From Scylla paramamosain (Eukaryota; Arthropoda; Malacostraca; Decapoda; Portunidae), in NCBI RefSeq assembly GCF_035594125.1, contig NC_087151.1, positions 19,236,096-19,300,095 of the forward strand: a DNA stretch of 64,000 nucleotides, in the 5' to 3' direction. The notes under the pieces are model-generated. The model saw only the letters and a program-made list of their open reading frames with translations. It was not told the DNA's origin and searched no databases. Shown here one piece after another: positions 10,134 through 37,347 of this stretch. Made by a program: the position numbers and the translations under genes. The first letter of the stretch is position 1, and every line of letters begins with the position of its first letter.

Positions 10134-13100
10134 CAAAAACGTGTATAGTGTGTTGTGTTTTTGAGCTTGTTACATAGAAAAATGACAAAATGCAATCAAA
10201 GGATTCTATATTGGAAAACAAAAAGAAATTAGCTTAAAAGCTTCTTAGATACCAAAACGCTAAAACGTATAACAGGCACTCTAAATGAAGAAACAAAACA
10301 ACACTATAAAATTTTTTTTATGTTTATGTTTTGTGTTTTTTGTGCTTTTCACATTCTTAGGTAAGAAAACGCCAAACTGCATGCATAGCACACTGTATGG
10401 GGAAAGGAAACGACATTACCAGAAACGTGATTTTTAACATTTTTTTGAGTGTGTTAAGCACCAAAACGCTATAAAAAAAAAAAAAGAAAAGTGGAATTAT
10501 CCTACATAAGAATACGAAACAATGTTAAGGAAGAAATGTCTTTTTCTGTGTGTTTTTGAAGTTCTTACGTAGCAAAACACTAAAACACATGTAAAACACA
10601 TTTTATGTAGAAATATTAAAAAAAGCAAGTATTTTGAGTGTTTTTCAGCTTTTTACATCCAAAAACGCCAAAATGGATGCAAGATATACTATATAGAGAA
10701 ACACGAAGACATTACGAGAATCGTGTATTATGAGAGTTTTTGAGCTTCTTAGATACCAAAACGCAAAAAACGCGTTAATAGCACTCTATATGGAGAAACA
10801 GACTAAGATTACTAAAAACGTGTATTTTAAGTATTTTCTCATTGTTAGGTACCAAAACGCCAAACATGCATGCAAAGTCCCTTATATGGAGAAACGAAAC
10901 ATTACTATAAACGAATCTTTTTGAGTGATTTTGTGCATGTTAAGCACGAAAACGCTAAAAAAAAAAAATTGAAAGCAGCCTATATGGGAATAGAAAACAA
11001 CAATCCCAAATACGTTTCATCTGAGTGCTTTTCTGCTTCTTACGTACCAAAACGCTAAAACACATACAAAACACACATTATGAAAAAAGAGAATTACATT
11101 TCCAAAAAACAAGTATTTTGAGTGTTTTGAGCTTTTTACGTACAAAAACGCATGTATGTCAAAATACATGCAAGATGCACTATAAAGGGAAACGAAAGGA
11201 CATTAAGAAAGATGCGTATTATAACATTTTAAGCTTTTTAGATACTAAAACACTAAAACGCATGAATAGCACGATGTATGGAAAACACATTAAAAAAAAA
11301 ACGTGACTTTTCAGTTTATTTCACGTTGTTAGGTTACAAAACGCCAAAATGCATGAAAAGAACCATATATGGGGAAAAGAAACGACATTTACACGTGTGA
11401 TTTCAGTGTTTATGAGCGTATTAGGCACCGACGCTATAAAAGTCATGGAAAGCATCCTATATAGGAAAATACATTACCAAAAACGTGTCTCTTAAGTGTT
11501 TTGAGATACTTACTTACCAAAAGGTCTAAAATGCAGGAAAAGTACATGTTATTGAGAAACAATAACATTACCAAAAACGTGTATTTTGAGTTTTCACCTT
11601 AAATACAAAAACTCCAAAAAAGTATGGAAAGTAGGTATCATATATGGGGAAACGAAACAACATTACGAAAAACGTGTATTACTAGTGTCTTGAGTTTCTT
11701 AGCTTCCAAAACACTAAAACACACAAAATAGCACACTATGAAAAGAAACAACAATATTAAAAAAAAAAAAAATCATGTATTTCAAGTGTTTTAACATTGT
11801 CAGGTAGGAAAATTCCACAATAGATACAAATCATCCTCAATGGGGAAACGAAGCATCATTTCCAGAAACAAGTATTTTGATTGTTTATGAGCGTGTTAGC
11901 CACCAAAATGCTAGAAAGCATGGAACGCTCCCTGTATGAGAAAACAAAAGAACATTACCAAACACGTGTCTTTTAATTGTCTTTCAGCTACTTACGTACC
12001 AAAACGCAAAAATGCATGCAAAACACCCTTTCTGGAGAAAAAAATAACATTACCAAAAACAAGTGTCTTTAGTGTTTTTGAGCCTGTTACGCCAAAAAAA
12101 GACTGCTATATGGGGAAATTAAATGTCATTACGAAAAAAAAGTGTAATGTGAGTGCTTTTAAGTTTCTTAGGTACCAAAACGTGAAAATGCATGAGCATC
12201 ACTCTATATGGAGAAGCAGAACAACATTACTAAGAAGTGTATTTTCAGTGTATTTAACATGATTATGTACCAAAACACCAAAATACATGCAAATCACCCT
12301 GTATGGGAAAAGAAACGACATTTACAGAAACGTGTCTTTTAAGTATTTATTTGCTAAAATTTATTTATGCTAAAAAGCATAAAAAGCAGCCTATAATGGA
12401 AAAGAAAACAGCATTAACAAAAACGTGTCTTTTCAGTGTTAGGTTAAGTTCGGTTAAGTTATGATCGCGTTAGGCATCAAGCATGGAAAGCACCTCATAT
12501 GGTAACACAAAACAACATTGCCAAAAAAACGTGTCTTTTGGGTGTTTTTGAGGTAATTGTGTACCAAAATGCTAAAACTCATGTAAAATACCCTTTTATG
12601 GATGAAAACAATAATTTTGAACGCGTTAAGTAAAAAAATGCCAAAAAGCAAGCAAATGACGTTGGAAACAAAAAGATATTACGACAAATGCGTATTATGA
12701 GGGTTTTTGAGCTTCTTAGGTATCAAAACGCGAAAACGCGTTATTAGCACTCTATATAGAGAAACAGAACAATATTACTAAAAACGTGTATTTTGAATGG
12801 TTTTCACATTGTTAGGTACCAAAACTCCAAAATAAATACAAAGCTCCTCTTTATATGGGGAAAGGAAACGACATTGTAAGAAGCATAACATTTGAATGTT
12901 TTTTTTCTGCATATTAGGCACGAAAACACTAAAAAGCATAGAAAGCATCCTATATCGGAATATAAATGAACATTACCAAAACGTGTCTTTTGAGTGTTTT
13001 CAAGTTTATAAGTACCAAAACACTAAAACGCATGCAAAACACACATTATGAAGTAACAGAATAACATTACCAAAAAAACAATAATTTTGAGTGTTTTGAG

Positions 13101-15941
13101 CTTGCTACGTACAAAAACGCAAAAATGCATGTAAGAAACACTATAAAGGAAACTAAACGACATAACAAGAGAGGAATATTTTGACTTTTTGAGCTTTTTA
13201 GATACTAAAACGCTAAAACGCATGAATAGCACTTTATATGGAAAACACAACAATATTACCAAAAAACGTGTCTTTTCAGTGTATTTCACATTGTTAGGCG
13301 AAAAAACGCAAAATACATGCAAAGCATCCAATATGAGGAAAGCAAACGATATTTTTAAACGTGTCTTTTAGTTGTATATCAGCGTGTTAGGCACAAAAAA
13401 CGCTAAAAAACAAGGAAAGCATCCTATATATGAAAAAGAAAACATTACCAGAAACGTGTATTTTGTGTGTTTTTTGAGTTTGTTAGGCAGAAAACGCCGA
13501 GATACTTGTAAAGTAACCCTCTATGGGGAAACGAAAAGACATTACGAGAAAAGTGTATTATGAGAGTTTTTGAGCTTAGACCAAAATGCTAAAACGCATG
13601 AATAGCACTCTATACAGAGAAAACATAACAACATTGCCAAAAACATGTATTTTAAATGTTTTTCAAATTGTTAGGTACAAAAACGCCAAAGTGCATGCAA
13701 AGCACTCTATATGGGAAAACAAAGCGACATTACAAGAAACATAGTCTTTTCAGTGTTTTTGAGCGAGTTAGACTCCAAAACGCTAAAAAGCATGCAAAGC
13801 ACCCTATATAGGAAAATAAAACAACATTACAACAAAAATGTCTTTTAAGTGTTTTGAGCTACTTACGTACCAAAACGCTAAAACGTATGCAAAACACCCT
13901 TTATGAAAAAAAAAAAAAAAAGAATAACATTACCCCCTAAAAAAAAGTATTTTGAGTGTTTTTCAGCCTGTTACGTACAAAAACAAAAAATTGCATGCAA
14001 ATTACTCTATATGGGGAAACGAGAATACATTACCAGAAACGTGTATTCTGAGTGTTTTTGAGCTTATTAGGTACCAAAACGCAAAAAACGCATGAAAGCA
14101 CTCTATATGGAGAAACAGGAAAACATTACAAAAAAAAAAGTATTTTCTGTGTATTTCACATACGTACCAAAGCCCCAAAATAGGCAAAACTCCCTATATA
14201 GGAAAAGAAACGACACTTCCAAAAACATGTCTTAAGTGTTAATGAGCGTGTTAAGCACTAAAACGCTTAAAAACTATGGAAAGCACCCTATAGGGAAAAA
14301 GAAAACAACATTAGCAAGAATTTGTTGTCTTTTGAATGTTTTGAGCTATTTTAAACGTTAAAATGCTTGGAAAACAACCTTTATGGAGAAACAGAATAAC
14401 TTTACCAGAAAAAGTATTTTGAGTGTTTTGAGCCTGTTTTGTACAAAAACGCAAAAAAATGCATGCAAAGTACCTTATATGGAGAAACGAAAAGACATTA
14501 CGCGAAACATGTATTATGAGTGTTTTTCATGTTCTTAGGTACCAAAACGCGAAAACAGTTTAATAGCACTCTATATGGAAAAACAGAACAATATTACCAA
14601 AGAGGTGTATTTTAGGTGGTTTTCACTTTGTTAACTACCAAAACGCTAAAATACATTTCAAGAAACGTATTTTCTCAGTGTTTTCTGCACGTTAGGTACC
14701 AAAACACTAAAAAAGCATAGAAAGTACCTTTTAAGGGAAAAGAAAACAGCATTACAAAGAGCGATAAAATGCTTGCTTCTTATCCTCTGTAGAGAAACAA
14801 AATAACATTGCTAAAAACAAATATTTTCAATGTTTTGAACTTGTTACGTACAAAAACACCAAACTTAATTGAAAATACTCTAAATAGGTAAACGGAAAGA
14901 CATTACGAGAAACGTGTATTTTGAGTGTTTTTTGAGGTTTTTAGGTACCATAACACGAAAATGGGTTAACAGCATTCTATGTAGAGTAACAGAACATTAC
15001 CCCAAAAAAATGTATTAAGAGTGTTTTTCACATTGTTAGGTAGGAAAATGCCAAAATGCATGCAAAGCCCCTATATGGGGAAACGAAACGACATTATAAG
15101 AAACGTATCTTTTTCAGGATTTTTTTTTTTTTTTTTTTTTTGTGCATGTTAGGCACCATACGCTAAAAAGCATGGAAAGCATCCTAAATGGGAATAACAC
15201 ACATTACCAAAGACTTGTCTTTTGAGTTTTTTTACAGCTTCTTACGTACCAAAACCCTAAAACGCATAGAAAACACACATTGGGGAGAAAAAGAATAGCA
15301 TTACCAAAAACAAGTATTTTCATTATTGATATTTTTTTTAAGCTTACGTACAAGAATGCTGAAATGCATGCTATACACACTATAAAGAGAAACGAAAGGA
15401 CATTACGAGAGACATGTATTATAACTGTTTTTGAGCTTCTTAGATACTAAAACATTAACAAGCATGAATAGCACTTTATATTGAAAAACAGAATAACGTT
15501 ACCAAAAGAACATTTCTTTTTAGTTTATTTTACATTGTTGAATACCAAAACGCCAAATTGCATGGAAAGCACCCTATAATGGGAAAATACATTTCCCAAA
15601 ACATGTCCTTTAATTGTTTGAGTGCATTAGGCACCAAAACGCTAAAAAAGCACGGAAAGCACCCTATGTGAAAAAAACAAAAACAAAAACAAAACAACAT
15701 TAGTAAAAACGTCTCTTTGTGTCTTTTGAGCTACTTCTGTACCAAAACGCTAAAACGCATGCAAAACTCCCTACATGAAGAAACAGAAAAATATCACCAG
15801 AAATAAATATTTTAAGTGTTTTTGAGGCTGTTTCGTACAAAAACGCCAAAATGCATGCAAAGTACCCTATATGGAGAAACGAAAAGAAATTACGAGAAAT
15901 GTGTATAATGAGTGTTTTTGAGCTTCTCAGGAACCAAAACA
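9128..15941 (+). repeat. higher-order satellite array, block 1
   Basis: Continuous tandem monomers of about 93-98 bp, all in one orientation. Each shares the core ACCAAAACGC-(T/C)-AAAA-(C/T/A)GCATG, then a TATATGG-like centre, AACATTACCAAAAACG, and a TTTTGAGTGTTTTTGAGC-like tail. Five recurring types can be told apart by diagnostic words: A (CATGAATAGCACTCTATATGGAG), B (GGAAACGACATTTCCAGAAACG), C (AAAAGCATGGAAAGCACCC), D (GAATAACATTACCAAAAACAAG) and E (GAAAAGACATTACGAGAAACG), in the order A-B-C-D-E. Some higher-order units are shortened. A TA run at 10049-10129 and poly-T tracts are embedded. Translations of it are meaningless. Confidence 0.95.
10049..10129. repeat. (TA)n microsatellite within the satellite
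   Basis: About 80 bp of pure TA. It sits between the TGAATGTTTA tail of one monomer and the TGTACCAAAAACG start of the next, so it appears to have grown within the satellite unit rather than being a separate insertion. Confidence 0.97.
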
Positions 15942-16306
15942 CTACACTCATGCATCTTACCATAACAAAGATCAGCTGATCTTAATCAGCAGCTGATCTG
16001 ATCAGCTGCTTAAGTGTAAGCACAACACACTTCCTCTTTTCTACAACTTTAGGCATGATGAAGGCGTCAGGCGATAAACAGTGCACACGCAGGACTGAGT
16101 CACTGAGTAAACACAGTGCAGTGGGCCGCGGGTGGCGCGAAGCAGTGCGCTCTGGTGGCGAGGGGACAAAGTATGCCTCGCGCGGGAATTTTAATCGATT
16201 TTATGAGTACACATTGATTTTTTATTGATTTTAAGGCTCGGGGAAAAATGTGCCGGATACTTGAAGCTGCCGGATACTCGAATGCTGGATGAGAGGGATC
16301 TTACTG
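15942..16306 (+). mobile_element. Tigger-like MITE, left-truncated copy
   Basis: Nearly the same sequence as the full copy at 32969-33425, but without its first 110 or so bases. The right terminus GAGAGGGATCTTACTG is followed by TA. It contains the palindrome-rich stretch GATCAGCTGATC...GATCAGCTG. On the left it abuts a type A satellite monomer just after ACCAAAACACTA, while on the right the satellite resumes in the tail of a type D unit. The junctions therefore do not form a simple insertion, and a deletion is implied. It is about 11 bp longer internally (AGGGGACAAAGTATG region) than the other copy. No coding capacity. Confidence 0.85.
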
Positions 16307-32968
<16,662 letters not shown>

Positions 32969-33425
32969 CAGTAAAATCCCTCTAATCCGGCATCAACGGG
33001 ACCGCCAACATGCCGGGTACTTGAATATTGCCGGATACTTGAATAGAAGTGAAATTATGTCCACAATCACCACCCTACACTCATGCATCTTACCATAACA
33101 AAGATCAGCTGATCTTAATCAGCAGCTGATCTGATCAGCTGCTTAAGTGCAAGCACAACACGCTTCCTCTTTTCTACAACTTTAGGTATGATGAAGGCGT
33201 CAGGTGATAAACAATGCACATGCGGGACTGAGTCACTGAGTAAACACAGTGCAGAGGGCCGCGGGTGGCGCGAAGCAGTGCGCTCTGGTGGCGGCCTCGC
33301 GCGGGAATTTTAATCGATTTTATGAGTACACATTGATTTTTTATTGATTTTAAGGCTCGGGGAAAAATGTGCCGGATACTTGAAGCTGCCGGATACTCGA
33401 ATGTCAGATGAGAGGGATTTTACTG
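32969..33425 (+). mobile_element. Tigger/pogo-like MITE, complete copy
   Basis: A 457-bp element flanked by TA on both sides (32967-32968 and 33426-33427). The ends are inverted repeats: CAGTAAAATCCCTCT is exact at both termini, with weaker matching for about 10 bp more. TA duplication with CAGTA...-type ends is characteristic of the Tc1/mariner-pogo/Tigger group. The subterminal word GCCGGATACTTGAA, with variants, occurs twice near each end. The interior holds a palindrome-rich stretch built on GATCAGCTGATC (about 33103-33143) and a GC-rich block. It encodes no transposase, so it must have been moved in trans. It sits at the TA of a satellite CCTATATGG motif. Confidence 0.9.
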
Positions 33426-35183
33426 TATATGGGGAAGACATTATGTGGAACGTGTATTATAAGTGTTTGTAAGTTTGTTAGGTACCAAAATGCTAAAACA
33501 CACGAACAGCACTCTATATGGAGAATAGGATGTCTTGAGTCTTTTTAGCATCTTACGTAAAAAATAAATAAATAAATAAATAATAATAATAAATAAATAA
33601 ATAAATAAATAAACGCTAAAACGCATGAAAAATACCCTCCATGGATAAACAGAATAACATTACGAGAAACAAGTATTTTGAATGTTTATGAGCTTGTTAC
33701 ATTCAATAAAACTAAAACGCATGCAAATTACCATATAAAAAGAAACGGAAAGACATTACGAGAAACGTGCATTATGAGTGTTTTTAAGCTTCTTAGGTAA
33801 CGAAACGCTAAAAAGCAAGAATAACAGTCAATATGAAGAAAAAGAACATAACCATAACCGTGTATTTCACAATGTTAGATACAAGAACATTAAAATGCAT
33901 GGAAAGCATTCTATATGGGAAAAGGAAACGAGATTTCCAAAAACATGTCTTTTGAGTGTTTATCAGCGTGCTAGCCACCAAAACAAAAAAAAGCATGGAA
34001 AGCACCCGGTAGTGGGAAAATAAAGCAACATTACCAAAAACGTCTTTTTTTCAGTGTCTATTAGCTACTTACATACCAAAACGCTAAAACGCATGCAAAA
34101 ACTCTTTTATGGAGAAACAGTATAACTTTACCAAAAAACGTGTTTTTTGAGTGTTTTTGGGTTTCTTACGTTTAAAAACACCAAAATGTATGTAAAGTAC
34201 CCTTTATGGGAAACGAAAGAACATTACAAGAAACTTTTATTATTAGTGTTTTTGAGCTTCTTAGATACCAAAACACTAAAATGCACACTATAGAGAAAAA
34301 GCACACTATAGAGAAACAAAAAAAAAAAAAAAAAAAAATTACGAAGAAAACTGTATTTTGAGTGTTTTTTTCACATTTTTAGCTACGAAAATATTAAAAT
34401 GTATCCAAAGCACCCTATATTGGGAAATGAAACAACATTTCCAAAAAAATGTGTTTCGAGTAGTTATGAGCGTGTTTAGCACCAAAACGCTAAAAAGCAT
34501 GGAAAGTACCCTATATGGGAAAAGAAAACGACATTACCAAAAACGTGTCTTTTGAGTTTTTCAGATACGTTCCAAAATGCCAAAACGCATAGAAAACACT
34601 CTTTGTGAAGAAACAGAATAACATTACCAGAAACAAGTATCTTCGGTGTTTTTGAGCCTGTCACGTACAAAAACGCCAAAATGTATGCAAAGTACCCTAT
34701 ATGGGGAAACAAAAAGGCATTACAAGAAATGTCTATTTTGAATGTTTTGAGCCTCTTAGGTACCAAAACACTAAACTGCATGAATAACACTATATATGGA
34801 GAAACAGAACATCACAAAAATTGTATATATAGAGTGTATTTCACATTGTTAGATGCCACAACGACAAAATACATGCAAAGCATCCTATATGGGGAAGGGA
34901 AACATTTCCAGAAACTTGTATTTTGAGTGTTCATGAGCGTGTTAGGCACGGAAAAGCTAAAAAGCATGGAAAGCACCTTTTATGGGAAAACAAAAGCACA
35001 TTACCGAAAACGTGTATTTTGATTGTTTTTTAGGTACTTATGTACCAAAACGCTAAAACGCAGGCAAAAGAACCTTTATGGAGAAAGAGAATAACTTTAC
35101 GAAAAAAAAAAAAAAGAAGAAAAAATTGAGTTTTTAAGCCTGTTACGTAAAAAAAAAAAAACGCTAAAATCCATACAGAATAT
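33426..35183 (+). repeat. higher-order satellite array, block 3
   Basis: Same satellite and orientation as the blocks to its left. A clean higher-order unit can be read here: C from 34476, D about 34566, E 34661, A 34756, B 34849, next C 34942, giving 466 bp for five monomers. An AAAT-type simple repeat lies at about 33552-33614 and a poly-A at about 34318-34337. The block is ended by the Gypsy LTR inserted in a type E monomer. Confidence 0.94.
33552..33614. repeat. (AAAT)n/(AAT)n simple repeat
   Basis: Runs of AAAT with a central AAT segment, located between a TTACGTA monomer start and AACGCTAAAACGCATG, that is, inside the spacer of one satellite monomer. Confidence 0.9.
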
Positions 35184-35683
35184 TGTCACGAGAGGGCAAG
35201 ATCATGAAGATACCCAGACTGAGTCCCAGCTGAAGTGGAGGATGACGTCACACTACGTCACCTCGCCGGCCGCCTACCCTGGGGCTCGGGAGTATCACGT
35301 GACGTGTAGCAGCCCTGGGATTGGTGGCGGAACAGTTTGGGAGACAGAGTGGCGGGAGAACACTGGTGAGGGAAGAAAGCCCGCGCGTCGCCGACACTGC
35401 CTTCGGTACTTGTATGTTCCTTTGTGAGCTGGAGCGAGGCGTCAAGAAGCCTTCCGAGGGTCGACAAGAGGCCCGGGGTGCCGAGCTACAGCATAGGACT
35501 ACTGTGTAGTGTGAGCAACGGAGAATAGAGGGCCAGAAGCCACAAGTGTGTTTTACTACTCGCCTTCTGAGGGGAGCCAGGGGAGAACACGGAGCGCCGC
35601 AGGGTAAGTTCACCGTCACGTATGCAGGAAGCACCGGACCCTAAAAGTGTAAGTGTGACTGCCCACGGGGTGGTGAAGTTACA
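35184..35683 (+). repeat. left LTR of the Gypsy element
   Basis: 500 bp, starting TGTCACGAG and ending GAAGTTACA. It should hold promoter, transcription start and polyadenylation functions. It contains a perfect CRE palindrome, TGACGTCA, at 35243-35250, a second CGTCA shortly after, and an E-box CACGTG at 35296-35301 next to TGACGTG. No clear TATA box or AATAAA was seen. Short frames on both strands recur identically in the right LTR and are not considered genes. Confidence 0.95.
35243..35301 (+). promoter_or_regulatory. CRE and E-box cluster in the Gypsy LTR
   Basis: TGACGTCA (35243-35250) is the consensus palindrome for CREB/ATF-type bZIP factors. CACGTG (35296-35301) is a consensus bHLH site. 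Their clustering in the probable U3 region is seen in the sequence; a role in driving the element is inference. The same sites recur in the right LTR (about 41145-41203). Confidence 0.45.
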
Positions 35684-35703
35684 GTGGTGTCAGGATCGTG
35701 GGA
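35684..35703 (+). promoter_or_regulatory. probable primer-binding site of the Gypsy element
   Basis: The sequence directly after the left LTR is GTGGTGTCAGGATCGTGGGA. Its position, and its resemblance to the TGGTGTCA... starts of many Gypsy internal regions, indicate the tRNA primer site. Which tRNA is used cannot be decided here. Confidence 0.6.
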
Positions 35704-35896
35704 TGAGTTAAGTGCTAACTGTGTGCGTCGCGGTGTGTTACCGAGTGTGCGTGTGTATTGGACAGGGGAGGCGAGCAGCGGTGGTACGGGTAACGTACTT
35801 GTGGATCGCAGCGGGCGGGCGGACGGTGCAGTGTGTTTTGCCATGGTAAGCTGCGTGTTGTGTTAAGTTACGGTGCCTTACAGTAATTAAGTCAGC

Positions 35897-37321
35897 ATGG
35901 CGGCGAAAGAAATCACACTAGCGGATGTTATGAGTGCCCTGAAGGCGCAGGGAGAGGTACAGCATGCTGAGATGAGTGCCCTGAAGGCGCAGGGAGAGGT
36001 ACAGCATGCTGAGTTGCAAGCGGTGACGAGCAGTGTAGACCGTGTATTTAAGGAGGTTATGGGGCTCGTGAAGGAGGAGTGTTCACGGGTTAAAGACGAG
36101 GTGTTAAGTGAAGTGTTCACCAAGGATCAGGTGAAGGGAGAGGTGGAAAAAGCGGCCAGTGAACTGAGGAGATATGTGGATGAGGTTGTGGCGGCACAGG
36201 CGCCTCCTGTACTCTCTCAGCATAAAGGCACGCTGTTCCGGTCAAGTGGGCGTGCTAGTGAGACTGAGGGGGGGAGTGACGAAGGGGAGGAGGATAATAG
36301 TTGTCACGGAAGCCTAAACAGCCTTTCTCCATTGGCCAAGGTGATACCGTCTCCCCTACGCTCTCCTGTAAACGTCTTATCACCTCCACCATCCCCGCTA
36401 GCCTCAGTAAAGTCGTACCCCTCTGCTGCCAGCTCCACGTCACGGAGGCTGAAGGACGGGACGAGGCGCCGGCCACAGGAGTTCGATGGAACAGTGTCTT
36501 GGGAAGCGTATAAGACACAGTTCGAGCTCTTGGCCAGCGCCCGCCAGTGGAGTCGCCCTGAGATGGCCATGCAGCTGGTGTGGGCACTCAAAGGACCGGC
36601 ATTAGAAGTCCTGAACCAGCTGCCAGCTGCCCAGCGGTGCTCGTATAGTAAAGTGACGGCGACACTGGAGAGGAGGTACGGGTACCAGCACCAAACCGAG
36701 GTGTTCAGGACAAGGTTCCGGGCCAGGTTACGAGGCCCGGGGGAGACCCTGACACGCCTGGCGCAGGATTTGGAGGTGCTGGTGCGGCGTGCGTACCCGG
36801 AGGCCAGTGAGGAGATGATCACCATTCTCCTGCGGGATCAGTTCGTTGATGCCATCGATAACCAACAACTGAGGATATACGTCCAGCAGGCACACCCCAA
36901 GGACCTTCAGGAGGCCCTGGCGAGGGGCCTGGAGATGGAGTCATTTCTCCGGACGACGCGGGAGCGACCCAGCGGGAATTATGTCCCGCAGAGAGTGAAG
37001 GCAAAGAAAGGGGCCGTGCAGAAGGCCTACTCTAGCCCTTCACCGCCCCTAGGTGAGTTCAGGGGTAAGTGCTACTCTTGCGGGCAGCAGGGGCACACCA
37101 AGAGGTACTGCCCGCAGGGATCGAGTAGCGGAAAGGCTGTCAACGGCAGAGCAGGGCAGTACCAGTACAAACCCTGTTGTTGGAACTGCGGTCAGGGGCA
37201 CAAGATGGCAGAGTGTGCCCTCGTCTCTCCCAGGGATAGCAAGGAGGCTGGGGGAAACGGAAAGAGGCTGGTGGAAGGGGTCGAGCGCCAGCCAGAGAGC
37301 CAGAGACCCCAGTCCGCCTAA
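35897..37321 (+). CDS. gag: Gag polyprotein of the Gypsy element
   Basis: 474 residues, uninterrupted, from the ATG at 35897 about 210 bp after the LTR. Gag assembles the virus-like particle and packages element RNA. The N-terminal 100 residues are helical and charged and include a perfect 14-residue tandem duplication (MSALKAQGEVQHAE twice; 42-bp direct repeat 35930-35971 and 35972-36013). A retrotransposon-gag capsid region spans about residues 190-340 (FDGTVSWEAYKTQFELLA to the AHPKDLQEAL stretch). Two zinc knuckles follow: CYSCGQQGHTKRYC (CX2CX4HX4C) and CWNCGQGHKMAEC, which is one residue shorter than standard (CX2CX3HX4C). Near its C-terminus the reading frame contains GGGAAAC in slip phase for the -1 shift into pol. 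Confidence 0.95.
   Translation: MAAKEITLADVMSALKAQGEVQHAEMSALKAQGEVQHAELQAVTSSVDRVFKEVMGLVKEECSRVKDEVLSEVFTKDQVKGEVEKAASELRRYVDEVVAAQAPPVLSQHKGTLFRSSGRASETEGGSDEGEEDNSCHGSLNSLSPLAKVIPSPLRSPVNVLSPPPSPLASVKSYPSAASSTSRRLKDGTRRRPQEFDGTVSWEAYKTQFELLASARQWSRPEMAMQLVWALKGPALEVLNQLPAAQRCSYSKVTATLERRYGYQHQTEVFRTRFRARLRGPGETLTRLAQDLEVLVRRAYPEASEEMITILLRDQFVDAIDNQQLRIYVQQAHPKDLQEALARGLEMESFLRTTRERPSGNYVPQRVKAKKGAVQKAYSSPSPPLGEFRGKCYSCGQQGHTKRYCPQGSSSGKAVNGRAGQYQYKPCCWNCGQGHKMAECALVSPRDSKEAGGNGKRLVEGVERQPESQRPQSA
37252..37258 (+). promoter_or_regulatory. -1 ribosomal frameshift slippery site GGGAAAC
   Basis: The heptamer GGGAAAC fits the X-XXY-YYZ rule. In the gag frame it is read as G-GGA-AAC (codons 37253-37255 and 37256-37258), the required phase. 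After slipping back one base, the frame from 37258 has no stop through the 30 codons to 37348 and continues as pol. Gag terminates 61 nt after the heptamer, leaving room for a stimulatory structure, which I could not fold. Confidence 0.75.
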
Positions 37322-37347
37322 GTTGCCGCGCCGAGGGTGCCCGGACA

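Noticed and set aside
35242..35634. 61-128-codon frames on both strands inside the Gypsy LTR
   Set aside because: They recur identically in the right LTR only because the LTRs are identical. No motif, and LTRs are non-coding in this family.
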